DNA of 64,000 nucleotides. Origin: JBPESN01 sp051710625. GTDB taxonomy: Bacteria > Pseudomonadota > Gammaproteobacteria > Enterobacterales > Enterobacteriaceae. The notes beneath the pieces were generated by a model. The model worked only from the letters and a program-made list of their open reading frames with translations, was not told the origin of the DNA and searched no databases. The stretch is from positions 7,583 through 71,582 of the forward strand of contig NZ_JBPESN010000005.1 in assembly GCF_051710625.1 (NCBI RefSeq), read 5' to 3'. Position 1 is the stretch's first letter. The number at the start of each line of letters is the position of its first letter. A program made the translations under genes and the position numbers. Below, in pieces: positions 56,667-64,000 of the stretch.

Positions 56667-57160
56667 AATGTTTTTCCAGTACCGGTCCGAAAGCCTCAAG
56701 AATGTCAACAAACGCCGCTAGATGTCGGGGGTGTTTGTCCTGAATAAACACCGAGGACAGCTTCAGGGCTTTCATGGCGGTGGCCAGCTGACTGGTCTCG
56801 GGCAGGCTTTTTTTGCTGGCAGCAATGGACTTGCTCCACGCATCCGTTAAGCGTGCCAGCAGCTCAACCCGCGCTGGGGCACTCAATGTGTCAGCCAGGT
56901 TGGCCTTTTCCAGTGTCTCCTGAAACTGCGCCATCAGGCTGGTCAGGATGGCGCGCGCGATATCTTCCGGTGCGCCGTTGGCCAGCAGATGGGCGCTGCG
57001 TATCACCTCCCAGCCATCGCCATTGTTCAGCGCCTCTTTTTTTCCAGCGCCGGGCGGAATGCACACTGACGCCGCACTGGATTGCCGCCAGCTCCAGAGA
57101 CAGGTTGCCGAACACATAAGCCCGGCGCAGCCCCTCGCGGGTGGCCCTGGAATGCGCCAT
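56659..57160 (-). pseudogene. Phage gp27-like protein (DUF1804), frameshifted at a poly-A run
   Basis: ATG at 57158-57160 (AHSRATREGLRRAYVFGNLS; helix-turn-helix AAIQCGVSVHSARRWKK). The run of seven A near 57043-57049 carries one extra base relative to the frame that continues as EALNNGDGWEVIRSAHLLAN, DIARAILTSLMAQFQETLEK and FVDILEAFGPVLEKHYG. DUF1804 proteins resemble small terminase subunits (DNA-binding N-terminus). A single homopolymer lesion. Confidence 0.87.
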
Positions 57161-57329
57161 TACACCCCCCAGTCGCGCCCGTATGAGCGCCAGCCCGGTG
57201 GCGACCACGCCGCCGGTGCCGTGCGCCCTTCACCTGCAGGCGGTCAAGGCGGCGGTCGATACCGTCGAGCTGGGTACGAATGGTGCGCAGCTCTGCCAGC
57301 ACCGGCGACATCACATCCTGTGGTTTCAT
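57160..57329 (-). pseudogene. Small phage membrane-type protein, gp26-like by position (frameshifted)
   Basis: ATG at 57327-57329 (KPQDVMSPVLAELRTIRTQL; DGIDRRLDRLQVKG, a coiled-coil-like segment). A shift near 57222 leads into GGVVATGLALIRARLGGV, a hydrophobic tail, then TAA overlapping the DUF1804 ATG (TAATG). Typical of small genes beside DUF2730 in Mu-like phages. Function unknown. Confidence 0.65.
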
Positions 57330-57344
57330 GAATCAGGCTCCTCG

Positions 57345-57524
57345 TTATTTGTCGGCTTTGCGGTCGAACTTGTTATCAATACGTTGAATACTGTCCTTGA
57401 CGTCCTGCATCATGCCGGTCATCAGTTGCAGGCGGCGAAGTTCTTCACTGACGCTTTTAAGCCACAGGCCGCCGAGCGCCGATAGCAGGCTCAGGGCAAC
57501 ATTAAAGGCCAGATCAAGGCTCAT
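57345..57524 (-). CDS. Phage DUF2730-like protein (gp25-like, 59 residues)
   Basis: Short intact gene. ATG at 57522-57524 with a GGAGAG site 8 bases upstream. MSLDLAFNVALSLLSALGGL gives one membrane segment (residues 4-22), followed by SVSEELRRLQLMTGMMQDVK and a basic coiled-coil tail ending DNKFDRKADK. This architecture matches the DUF2730 family found between lysis and packaging genes of Mu-like phages. Ends TAA 57345-57347. Confidence 0.75.
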   Translation of the reverse strand: MSLDLAFNVALSLLSALGGLWLKSVSEELRRLQLMTGMMQDVKDSIQRIDNKFDRKADK

Positions 57525-57766
57525 CGCGAGGTCTCTCCTGTGCGCTATAGAAAGCGCTTATCGCCTGCAGCTGGGGTCGCAACCCCGTAGTCGCTGGCGT
57601 GATGCAGCAACACCTCCGGGCCAAGCCCCTTTACGGGGGCGGCGGCATGGGCGGCAACACCAGCAGGTTGGCCGGCGGGCGCAGACAGGGCAGTATTATC
57701 CTCGACGGGGTAGCCAAGGGCGGCGCGGTAGCGCTGCAGCCCATCAAGGTCCCATAAGCATCGCCA
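57525..57766 (-). other. Region between amidase and DUF2730 gene
   Basis: The minus strand reads openly after the amidase stop (LQRYRAALGYPVEDNTALSA; LLHHASDYGVATPAAGDKRF) to a stop near 57556. It may be the amidase C-terminal tail or a lost lysis-accessory gene. No start codon or family is evident. Confidence 0.4.
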
Positions 57767-58248
57767 TCATGGGATACGCTCACACAGATGGTCGCGCAGC
57801 GGCGCGAAGTTCCCCGACGCCCAGGCCAGTACTGAAAATCCTGGACACAGCTTGCTGGAAAATTCATTATGGCCGTGCAGAGTGGTCTCGGGCCAGCGCA
57901 CACGCAGCGTCAATACCTAGGTGCGCAGCACGGCCCACTGCGCCGACGTAAACTGGTCGGTGTTCACCAGGCAGAGACCCAGCAAATCGGCGTTATGGCC
58001 GCGCACATGGGCACCCACCACTTCTTCCACATCGCGCCCCGATCAGCCACTGACCGTCAGCGTCAATCACCCCATGGTAGCCAATGCTGGTCAGGGCGTT
58101 ATCATTGGCCGGGGCGTCACGGTGAAAACCGCGCGCCCGGTGCCAGCGGTCAATCACCTGGGCGGCGTTTTCGCCGTCCCGGCCCAGGACGCACCCATTG
58201 GGTGTGGCGGGCACAGTGAATAATGATGCGATGAATGGCGCGGGACAT
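57767..58248 (-). pseudogene. Phage N-acetylmuramoyl-L-alanine amidase, endolysin (pseudogene)
   Basis: Amidase_2 family. ATG at 58246-58248 (SRAIHRIIIHC, first zinc His). A shift near 58210 leads into NGCVLGRDGENAAQVIDRWH, ARGFHRDAPANDNALTSIGY and HGVIDADGQWLIG. A second shift near 58040 precedes EEVVGAHVRGHNADLLGLCL and NTDQFTSAQWAVLRT, then TAG (about 57918), then HGHNEFSSKLCPGF with the second zinc His. Ends TGA 57767-57769. The phage would have used it to lyse the cell. Confidence 0.87.
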
Positions 58249-58274
58249 AAAAAAACCTCATGCAGAACATGAGG
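58249..58274 (-). terminator. Intrinsic terminator after mor
   Basis: Minus strand CCTCATG and CATGAGG form a 7-bp stem with a TTCTG loop (58256-58274), followed by seven T (58249-58255) that run into the amidase start codon context. It separates the middle-gene regulator from the late/lysis block, as expected at the mor-late boundary of a Mu-like phage. Confidence 0.85.
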
Positions 58275-58330
58275 CTATTGTGGCGCAAGGCGACCGGCGG
58301 TGCCGATGACGGGGGCGTAGAGGATAATAC

Positions 58331-58781
58331 TCAGAACAGGGTGGGTTGCTCGGGCGGTGACCCCGCCTGACGCTGGCGCACCAGTTCGCGGACACGGATC
58401 GCGGCGATGCCATAGCGCGGGCACAATAGCGTCAGGGCCATGGTGGTGGACTCCCCTTCAGCCAGCAGCTGATCCAGCTCGGCCAGAAAGCAGCGGTTGC
58501 GCCAGGCACGCCCCGCCTCGTCACAGCGGGGGATATACAGCTCCTCGCCACCAAAATGGCGCAGCAGCAGCGCCCCCTGTGAGGGCGTCAGGACTTCCTG
58601 CAGCAGGGTAATGCGCCGCCCCCGCGCCGCGCAATTCCTTGCAGATGCGAAACGGCACCCCGCCGAAATGGCGAATAAGCGCCTCGGTGGCCGGAAAGCC
58701 TATCAGGCCGGTAATCTGCTGCACTGACTCCGGCAACAGCGTCTGCACCTCGGCGTAATCGGGCTGCAGCGACGCTTGCAT
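58331..58781 (-). pseudogene. Mor-family middle transcription activator (frameshifted)
   Basis: ATG at 58779-58781 overlaps the gemA stop (TGATG). MQASLQPDYAEVQTLLPESV, QQITGLIGFPATEALIRHFG and GVPFRICKELRGAG give the Mor dimerisation region. A shift in a C-rich run near 58618 leads into LLQEVLTPSQGALLLRHFGG and the helix-turn-helix ALTLLCPRYGIAAIRVRELV. Ends TGA 58331-58333. Mu Mor activates the middle promoter. One lesion. Confidence 0.85.
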
Positions 58782-59187
58782 CACGACCTCCCGTGCCGTT
58801 TGGCGTCCATAATCAGCATCTGCATCAGCTGGCGCACCTGCGCATCATCGAGCCATTTATTCTACGGGCTTTTTTCGCCCAGCATACGCGCAATCATGCC
58901 ATTGAGGTAGCCCCAGGGCCGCCCGGCGCTGGCGAGCAGTGCCTCAATCTTGCTGAGCATCCTCTGACGTCCCGCTGCCACACGGGGCTTGTGGCCCTGT
59001 TTGGGGTAACGTGGTAAAACCCTGGCTGCACATTGCACATATAGCGCAGCACGCGCGTCTGCTCGGTGGCAGTGCAGTCCTTGGCGCTATTTTTACCGGT
59101 CTTGCGCAGCAGGAGGCCCCGGTAGATCTCCTCATCCCAGTCGAGTTTATTTTTACCCGTATGCGCCACTTTAATCAGATTTTTCAT
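58781..59187 (-). pseudogene. GemA-like protein (Mu gp16, DUF1018, pseudogene)
   Basis: ATG at 59185-59187 (KNLIKVAHTGKNKLDWDEEI; YRGLLLRKTGKNSAKDCTAT; EQTRVLRYMCNVQPGFYHV). A shift near 58997 leads into SKIEALLASAGRPWGYLNGM and IARMLGEKSP, then TAG (about 58864) and NKWLDDAQVRQLMQMLIMDA. GemA modulates host gene expression and supercoiling in Mu infection. Ends at 58781. Confidence 0.88.
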
Positions 59188-59915
59188 GAGCATCACCCCG
59201 AAGGGTCACCGCATGAGAGTGTCGTCCCGGCGAAGGCATCTTTTTCTCATCGAAGAGAGACACTGGAGGCAATAACCCCAGTGCGGTCAAGGCTCGCTTG
59301 CACTCGGCAAGCGGGTATTCGGTTACTGACGCATAAGACTGGCTCTCATCAGGAAATAATCGTTGCCAGGCGGCCTGCGCTATCTTGACCTGGTGCAGGG
59401 CATCCGCCAGTGCCTGATGCTTTTCACCATCAAACGGGATGGTGCGCACATCTATCCCCGACAGCCGCACCAGTGTGCGCAGGTCGGCGACATCCCAAAA
59501 TGACCAGGGGTAACGGTCATTGCCCTGGTCGTCTTTTTGCGGGTCAACGCGGTCGAACCAGCTTTGCAGCAGGGGAATATCGAATACCGCGCCGTTACCC
59601 CAGGGCACGCGAGGTTTAGCGCAGTGGGTGGCGATAAAAGTCCGCAAGGCGCGCGCCACAACGTCGGGGCGCGCTTTACCGCCAAAAGCCTCGTGACGTG
59701 CCTCATCACTCTGTTTTTGCCACCATTGCAGGGTCTCATCCTCTGGCTCACCGTATTTGAGTGCGGCCTGATAATCGATACGCGCATAAAACGTTGGTCC
59801 AACCCGCCCCCGTTGCTGGTTCAAACATCACCGCCGCCACCGACAATATTGGGCAACCGGCTTTTTTACCCCGCGTTTCGATATCGAGCATCACATTATT
59901 CATGGGTCTGTTCAT
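59171..59915 (-). pseudogene. DEDD-type 3'-5' exonuclease, phage (frameshifted)
   Basis: ATG at 59913-59915 (NRPMNNVMLDIETRGKKAGC), with the DIE metal motif near residue 10. A shift in a G-run near 59836 (after FEPATG) leads into FYARIDYQAALKYGEPEDET. VVARALRTFIATHCAKPRVP, WGNGAVFDIPLLQSWFDRVD (second Asp motif) and EKHQALADALHQVKIAQAAW (HxALxDA motif with last His and Asp) complete a RNase T-like nuclease. Intact to 59171 after the shift. Role in the phage unknown; such exonucleases occur in many phage early regions. Confidence 0.82.
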
Positions 59916-60133
59916 CACTTGTCCTCAATGCTGTTTTTATAGCGCATTACCACCTGTTTCATTTGCTGGCGAATAGCGTCTGAATAAATCATGCGTTGCC
60001 GGGCATCATAAAAACGCAGGCTGAAGGGCACCGGGACGAGGCGTGACTCCTGCACCAGACTGCGGTCATTAAGATAATAAAGACAGCGATTGCCGTTATC
60101 CCCATATTCACATTTAATCACGTGATATAACAT
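59915..60133 (-). CDS. Small phage protein, unidentified (72 residues)
   Basis: ATG at 60131-60133 is chosen because a GGGAGGA site precedes it. MLYHVIKCEYGDNGNRCLYY, LVPVPFSLRFYDARQRMIYS and QQMKQVVMRYKNSIEDK. No lesion. Its stop overlaps the exonuclease ATG by one base. No family recognised. Confidence 0.7.
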   Translation of the reverse strand: MLYHVIKCEYGDNGNRCLYYLNDRSLVQESRLVPVPFSLRFYDARQRMIYSDAIRQQMKQVVMRYKNSIEDK

Positions 60134-60244
60134 ATTTATGTCCTCCCGGGTGGGTTGAGAAAAACAGGCATGACGTTTATTTGGCGCAAGCCAGCACCGG
60201 CGGATTGACGCCATTCTAAAACAGAGTATTAATACATCATTTAT
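60134..60244. other. Short gap between small early phage genes
   Basis: About 110 AT-rich bases without a gene; an in-frame upstream extension of the 59915-60133 gene runs through it but lacks a ribosome-binding site. Confidence 0.4.
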
Positions 60245-60436
60245 TCAGCATTTCGGTGTCAGCCACAGAATGTTCGCAAAATAAGGCGCTACATTAATTT
60301 CAACCTCCGTGCAGGTGATTAAATCCGTTACCCTGTTCAGTATTCTTATTAATGTGCCCTCTTTTAAAATCCGGTTAGGTTGATAAATAAAGTACGCGCC
60401 GACCGGATAGCATTGATTAAACTGTTCTGTCTTCAT
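60245..60436 (-). CDS. Small phage protein, unidentified (63 residues)
   Basis: MKTEQFNQCYPVGAYFIYQP, NRILKEGTLIRILNRVTDLI and PYFANILWLTPKC. It starts 4 bases after the DUF3164 stop, so is likely cotranscribed with it. Composition is AT-richer than the structural genes. No family recognised. Confidence 0.6.
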   Translation of the reverse strand: MKTEQFNQCYPVGAYFIYQPNRILKEGTLIRILNRVTDLITCTEVEINVAPYFANILWLTPKC

Positions 60437-60439
60437 GAT

Positions 60440-61069
60440 TCATACCCCGGCGATATCCAGCGATAGCGGCCGATATTGCCCGGTCTTGTCGATGCGCTCA
60501 TAAAGGCGGATATAGCTCTTGCTGCTAACCACCTGCACCGCTTCCGCCAGCGCATCCATCGCCCGCAACCAGCGCGGGTCGGTAATATCATGGCGACGCA
60601 GCTGCAGAATACGGGCCGGATTAATATCACTGTTCTTATCGGTGGAAAACGCTTGGTCAATAATGGCCAGCAGCGCCGGTCGCGCATTCTGCGTCCATTC
60701 CGCCATGCAATCATCAATTAACGCCTTGGCGGCCTGGATACGCTCATCAAAGGTAATGCAGTCTTGCAGGGCACGAATGACCTTGTAGCAACCATCAAAG
60801 GAATACAGCGTTACATTGCCTTTTCTGCCGCCACGCTTCACCCCGCATTGCTCAACCGACAGGGCAATCAATGCCTGGATATCGACAAACGCGCGGCGTT
60901 TAAAATCTCTCAATGCCTCATGCAGCGGCCGGGCGCGTGCCACAATAGCTTTGACCAGCGCGGCGCGCTCCTTATCAATGGGCTTTACCATGGCGTCGGG
61001 TATCAATGCGCCCTTGGCATCCTGCCAGTAACCGGCGGGCACCGTATTGTCATGTAAGTTAGTGGACAT
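60440..61069 (-). CDS. Phage DUF3164-family protein
   Basis: Intact 209-residue protein. ATG at 61067-61069 with an AGGAGAGG site; MSTNLHDNTVPAGYWQDAKG, ERAALVKAIVARARPLHEAL, LSVEQCGVKRGGRKGNVTLY and EAVQVVSSKSYIRLYERIDK match the DUF3164 family found in early regions of Mu-like phages (sometimes annotated as sulfate transporter in error). The longer in-frame start at 61213 overlaps the preceding gene and lacks a Shine-Dalgarno. Function unknown. Confidence 0.85.
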   Translation of the reverse strand: MSTNLHDNTVPAGYWQDAKGALIPDAMVKPIDKERAALVKAIVARARPLHEALRDFKRRAFVDIQALIALSVEQCGVKRGGRKGNVTLYSFDGCYKVIRALQDCITFDERIQAAKALIDDCMAEWTQNARPALLAIIDQAFSTDKNSDINPARILQLRRHDITDPRWLRAMDALAEAVQVVSSKSYIRLYERIDKTGQYRPLSLDIAGV

Positions 61070-61274
61070 GATGACCTCTCCTGTTAAATGTATTGGCAAT
61101 AGAGCCTCTATTGATGCCCTCGAAATCAGCCCGGCACGATAATACGGTGGCAAGTGCATCGTGAATAAACTGGGCTTCCTTCTTTTCAACTTCACTGCCC
61201 GTACCGCTGGCATTGATATTTACATCAATGCCGATGGGGATTTGCTAAATAATAATGTTAATTTCAATTGTCAT
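61059..61274 (-). pseudogene. Small early phage gene with an in-frame TAG
   Basis: ATG at 61272-61274 (MTIEINIII), then TAG at 61245-61247, then IPIGIDVNINASGTGSEVEK and DALATVLSCRADFEGINRGS in the same frame to a TAA at 61059, overlapping the DUF3164 start. The continuous frame after the stop suggests a 71-codon gene broken by one nonsense change. No family recognised. Confidence 0.55.
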
Positions 61275-61322
61275 GGTGACCTCAATATAATGATGCTGAC
61301 CAAATAACCTTGCATCCACCTT

Positions 61323-61571
61323 TCATGAATACCCCTTGCTTAAAACCACCCCGTGCGTTTTTGCCAACGCTGATATAATCCGCCTGGCCTTTTTTAAAAA
61401 TTGCTCACAGAGCGTATGGTGTTCAATACGGATAACCGGCTTACAGTCATGCAATATCACGCCTTTTACACTCACGCCTTTTATCGTTAAATACTGTATA
61501 ACGGCTCCTACCTGCGCCCTCGCAGCGATATGATAATTGTTAGTCGATACCTCTTCATGATGGACTGACAT
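61323..61571 (-). CDS. Small phage protein, unidentified (82 residues)
   Basis: ATG at 61569-61571 follows an AAGGAG site 6 bases upstream. MSVHHEEVSTNNYHIAARAQ, VGAVIQYLTIKGVSVKGVIL and LCEQFLKKARRIISALAKTH. It lies just after transposase B and has no lesion. No family recognised. Confidence 0.7.
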   Translation of the reverse strand: MSVHHEEVSTNNYHIAARAQVGAVIQYLTIKGVSVKGVILHDCKPVIRIEHHTLCEQFLKKARRIISALAKTHGVVLSKGYS

Positions 61572-61582
61572 ACTTTTCTCCT

Positions 61583-62516
61583 TCAATGAATCAGCATTTC
61601 TACATGGCGGTCGATTAACGTCACGGACATCCCCTGATTGCCGATAGCGCTTGTCCGGGCCACCCCACGCGCTAGTTTAAACAGGCGGCGATAATTGCCC
61701 CGTGAATGCTTGCGAAAGGCGGCGGCAATCTCGGGCGCAAGCGGCTCGCCCGATGCTTCACCGTTCGATAACAGACTGCCGAGAATGGCGCTGAAATCCT
61801 CGGTTTTGCTCTCTTTCCTGCGGAACGCCAGGTCTAACGCCATGCCCACCCGGCTATAGAGCTGGGCGTATTCCCCGCGTGAGCCTTTCAGATTGAGCAG
61901 CAGACGCGCGGCACCCCCGCCAACACAATGGCCACCCTGGAACGGCCGTGAATGCGCCGCAAGACCTCAAGCGCCCTTGTAGGGCAGCAGCTCAGCCTCA
62001 TTAACCAGTACCAGCCAGTGCTTATCGCGTAACCCCTGTACGCACTCCTCGACCAGATCATGGATATTGCCGGTTTTCCGCAGACCCAGCCGGGCGCACA
62101 GCGCCTGCAATAACACCTTGGCGGTTATAGCCGGGGTCGGCTTCAATCAGGATGATGCCTTTATTGGCGCTGTTGGCGCGCACATACCCCTTCAGCACCA
62201 TGGTTTTCCCTATGCCGACCGGGCTGTATATCACACCGATATCGCCGAAGCCGTGCGTGGCACTAATCAGGTCAAGCGCCACCCTGGCTAGATGGGTCGG
62301 CACAAAATTCACCTTGATGTCCCGCCGGTGGGCGCGCTCTATCTCACGATCAAGAAAATCTCGCAGTGTGCCCTCGACGTTATCAATATTGCCGTTGTAA
62401 GCACCCTTTAAATATTGTGAAATGGGCGCGCCGCATAATCCGGTTTTATCGGCCACCATCCGCTGGGTGTAGCCTGACCGCGCCATCAGCTGGAAAATAC
62501 GTTCTCGCGTTGTCAT
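61583..62516 (-). pseudogene. MuB-like transposition ATPase (pseudogene)
   Basis: AAA+ target-DNA-binding activator of transposase A. ATG at 62514-62516 (MTTRERIFQLMARSGYTQRM). The N-terminal helix-turn-helix (VADKTGLCGAPISQYLKGAY) is followed by Walker A VIYSPVGIGKTMVLKGYVRA. A shift near 62120 leads into ARLGLRKTGNIHDLVEECVQ and Walker B HWLVLVNEAELL, then a stop and shifts near 61980-61880. The C-terminal domain MALDLAFRRKESKTEDFSAI and FRKHSRGNYRRLFKLARGVA is intact to 61583. Confidence 0.88.
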
Positions 62517-62527
62517 ACAATATATCC

Positions 62528-64000
62528 TTACCGGTTATTACCGACCTGCTTGATATCGTGCTCATATTCGGATTTAAATAAATACACCTTGTCTTTTCCG
62601 GGTGCCGATACCTGGGGTATCAGCAGGCTGTAATCGCTTTCCCTAGGTGCATCAATCACCGGGCGTAATTCGTCTTTTGCATCCTAAATTTTGCTTTCGG
62701 CGAGTTTAATGCGACGCTTGGCGCGCGCTTCCAGCGCTTTTCCCACTCTGGAGACCGGCACCGGTGAGACAGTATTGCCATTCCACAGCGCAGTACAGAG
62801 ATAGGCTCCGTCCATCTGGCGAATAATCACTTCATTAGGATTATGGATATCGTAAGCCACCCGCGCCGTCTGACGATCTACCTCAATCAGCTCCCTGGCA
62901 AAATACGGGTTATTCAGCAGTTCAACCCAACCACGCTAAGCCACGCGTTTTTCTTCCGGCATAAACATCTCGCGCAACTCGCTTGGCGTCAGGTATTCAA
63001 TGTCGTCCCCTAGCCAGCAGGGCCTTGCGGTAAGCGGTAGGCGTCATCGATTTACCGTTGACCTTGGGCAGGGCGCTGTGCTCATGGCTGTGGTTATAGC
63101 GCTGCACCTCCTCCTCGATAGCGTCTATCAGCTGCCGCCAGCTGGGCAATATCGCCAGCGTCTTTTGCTGCGTGGCGTTCAGCTCCTTCCCCTGACGTAA
63201 GGCATTCGATAGACTCAGCAGTTTTTGCCCCTGCACCCGGCGCCCCCTGGGGTCAGCGCTTAGCCCGTTATAGGTCTGAAACGCAGGGCCAGCCTGCGTG
63301 GCAGCACGCCGTTCAGCCGCTCGATAATGCCCCGCACCTGCGGGTTACCGGGGATACCGGTAATATGCTCAATACCCAGCCGGGGAAAAATCCCGGTGAT
63401 ATCCGCATCCAGCATCTTGTTGGTATCGCCGCCGCCGTTATCGGAGTAGGCAAACAGCGGCTTGCCGTGGTGCTGGATGGCATAACGCCACGCATCCGCT
63501 ACCGCGATGGCGTTTTCTGCCAGTGACAGGCTCCAGCCCACCAGATAGCGGGTACGCCCGTCGAGCACCAAAGTCAGCTCCGGGGTAAAGGGGCGCCCGT
63601 GTATCGGATGCGCCACTTTCATGTTCAGCGACTTGCCGTCGGTTATCCAGCAGCCATTTACCGGCATCTGCGCCCAATCCCGCTGCTGGTACACCTGATA
63701 CGCCTTGAGCGCCGAGCCGGTGACCCGGCCCCTTGACCCTTCGGTCGGGCGCAACACGCTTGACCATGCTATTGACCTTGTCGTAGGTCGGCAGGGCCGC
63801 CAGCATGGCTGGCTGGTCATGGTATTTACTCTGCCAGGCCGCCTGAAATGCGCGGTAGGCTTCCAGCACCGTCGGGCCACAGGGTCAGGCATAATGCGGC
63901 CAGAACAGGGCGTAGAACCACGTCATGTCCTCGGGGCGCTGCTTTTTCAGGCTTCCCGGGAGCCAGTATCGCCAGACGCTCATGGGGCCGCTCAGCGCTG
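62528..64000 (-). pseudogene. MuA-like DDE transposase, 3' two thirds (pseudogene, runs off window)
   Basis: Mu-type transposase A. From the right: EAYRAFQAAWQSKYHDQPAM, a shift near 63760, then the catalytic core with Asp in GCWITDGKSLNMKVAHPIHG, Asp in FAYSDNGGGDTNKMLD and Glu in NPQVRGIIERLNGVLPRRLA; the DDE triad is complete. Shifts near 63270 and 63010, a TAG near 62940, and another near 62686 interrupt the rest (YNHSHEHSALPKVNGKSMTP; YEHDIKQVGNNR). A TGA also falls near 63887. Ends TAA 62528-62530. Confidence 0.88.

Larger units (their letters stand above)
46001..64000 (-). mobile_element. Mu-like prophage, decayed and truncated
   Basis: Eighteen kilobases of phage genes, all on the minus strand, in Mu order when read right to left: transposase A and B, early small genes, GemA, Mor, amidase, gp25- to gp29-like genes, gpF (gp30), gpG (gp31), gpI (gp32), then gp45, gp46, gp47, gp48 and tail fibres. 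gp33 to gp44 equivalents (capsid, neck, sheath, tube, tape measure) are absent. The tail-fibre end is cut by the IS3 copy; the transposase end runs off the window. Most genes carry frameshifts, so it cannot form particles. Confidence 0.93.

Overview
This window reads as a chromosome segment from a Sodalis-type insect symbiont, most likely Sodalis glossinidius or a close relative. The evidence is enterobacterial genes very close to E. coli and Yersinia homologues, E. coli-like local gene order, a very high pseudogene load (frameshifts, nonsense codons, internal deletions) between perfectly kept housekeeping genes, two IS3-family insertions and a decayed Mu-like prophage. All homology statements come from recall of the protein families; no search was run, so the species name is an inference.

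Layout. (1) 1-13.97 kb matches the E. coli lrp-clpA-poxB neighbourhood. ftsK (5' end), lrp, trxB, aat, infA, clpA, clpS and cspD are kept, while cydD, cydC, lysO, poxB, ltaE and amiD are broken. (2) 13.97-15.22 kb is an IS3-family element inserted in amiD. (3) 15.2-17.0 kb is a degenerate, unidentified stretch and the junction between two ancestrally distant chromosome regions. (4) 17.0-44.65 kb follows the E. coli yohJ-yohK-cdd-sanA-mglCAB-galS-yeiB-folE-yeiG-cirA-lysP-yeiE-nfo-fruA order. yohJ, sanA, galS, folE and nfo are intact and nearly everything else is a pseudogene. Additions to that order are a maeA pseudogene fused to cdd, a glycosyltransferase fragment, a dead pmrAB pair, an MFS transporter with a divergent LysR regulator and frmA (all dead), and a dead siderophore ABC transporter. 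(5) 44.65-46.0 kb holds the fruA 3' fragment, a short inverted-repeat remnant and a second, inverted IS3 copy. (6) 46.0-64.0 kb is a Mu-like prophage entirely on the minus strand. Reading right to left it has transposase A and B, small early genes, a DUF3164 protein, a DEDD exonuclease, GemA, Mor, amidase, DUF2730, gp26- and gp27-like genes, terminase, portal, gpF-, gpG- and gpI-like genes. It then jumps directly to baseplate gp45, gp46, gp47, gp48 and tail fibres. The capsid, sheath, tube and tape-measure block is missing and the end is cut by the IS.

How the kept genes fit together: Aat, ClpS and ClpA form the N-degron pathway, with InfA as a translation factor. Lrp and CspD are regulators or stress proteins, TrxB covers thiol redox, FolE folate synthesis, Nfo AP-site repair, and SanA and YohJ envelope functions. 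GalS is intact next to a dead mglBAC operon and still has recognisable operator and CRP sites. Cytochrome bd assembly (CydDC), pyruvate oxidase, NAD-malic enzyme, cytidine deaminase, galactose uptake, formaldehyde detoxification, lysine import and siderophore uptake encoded here all look lost, fitting a nutrient-rich host-restricted life. I saw no rRNA, no tRNA and no CRISPR array.
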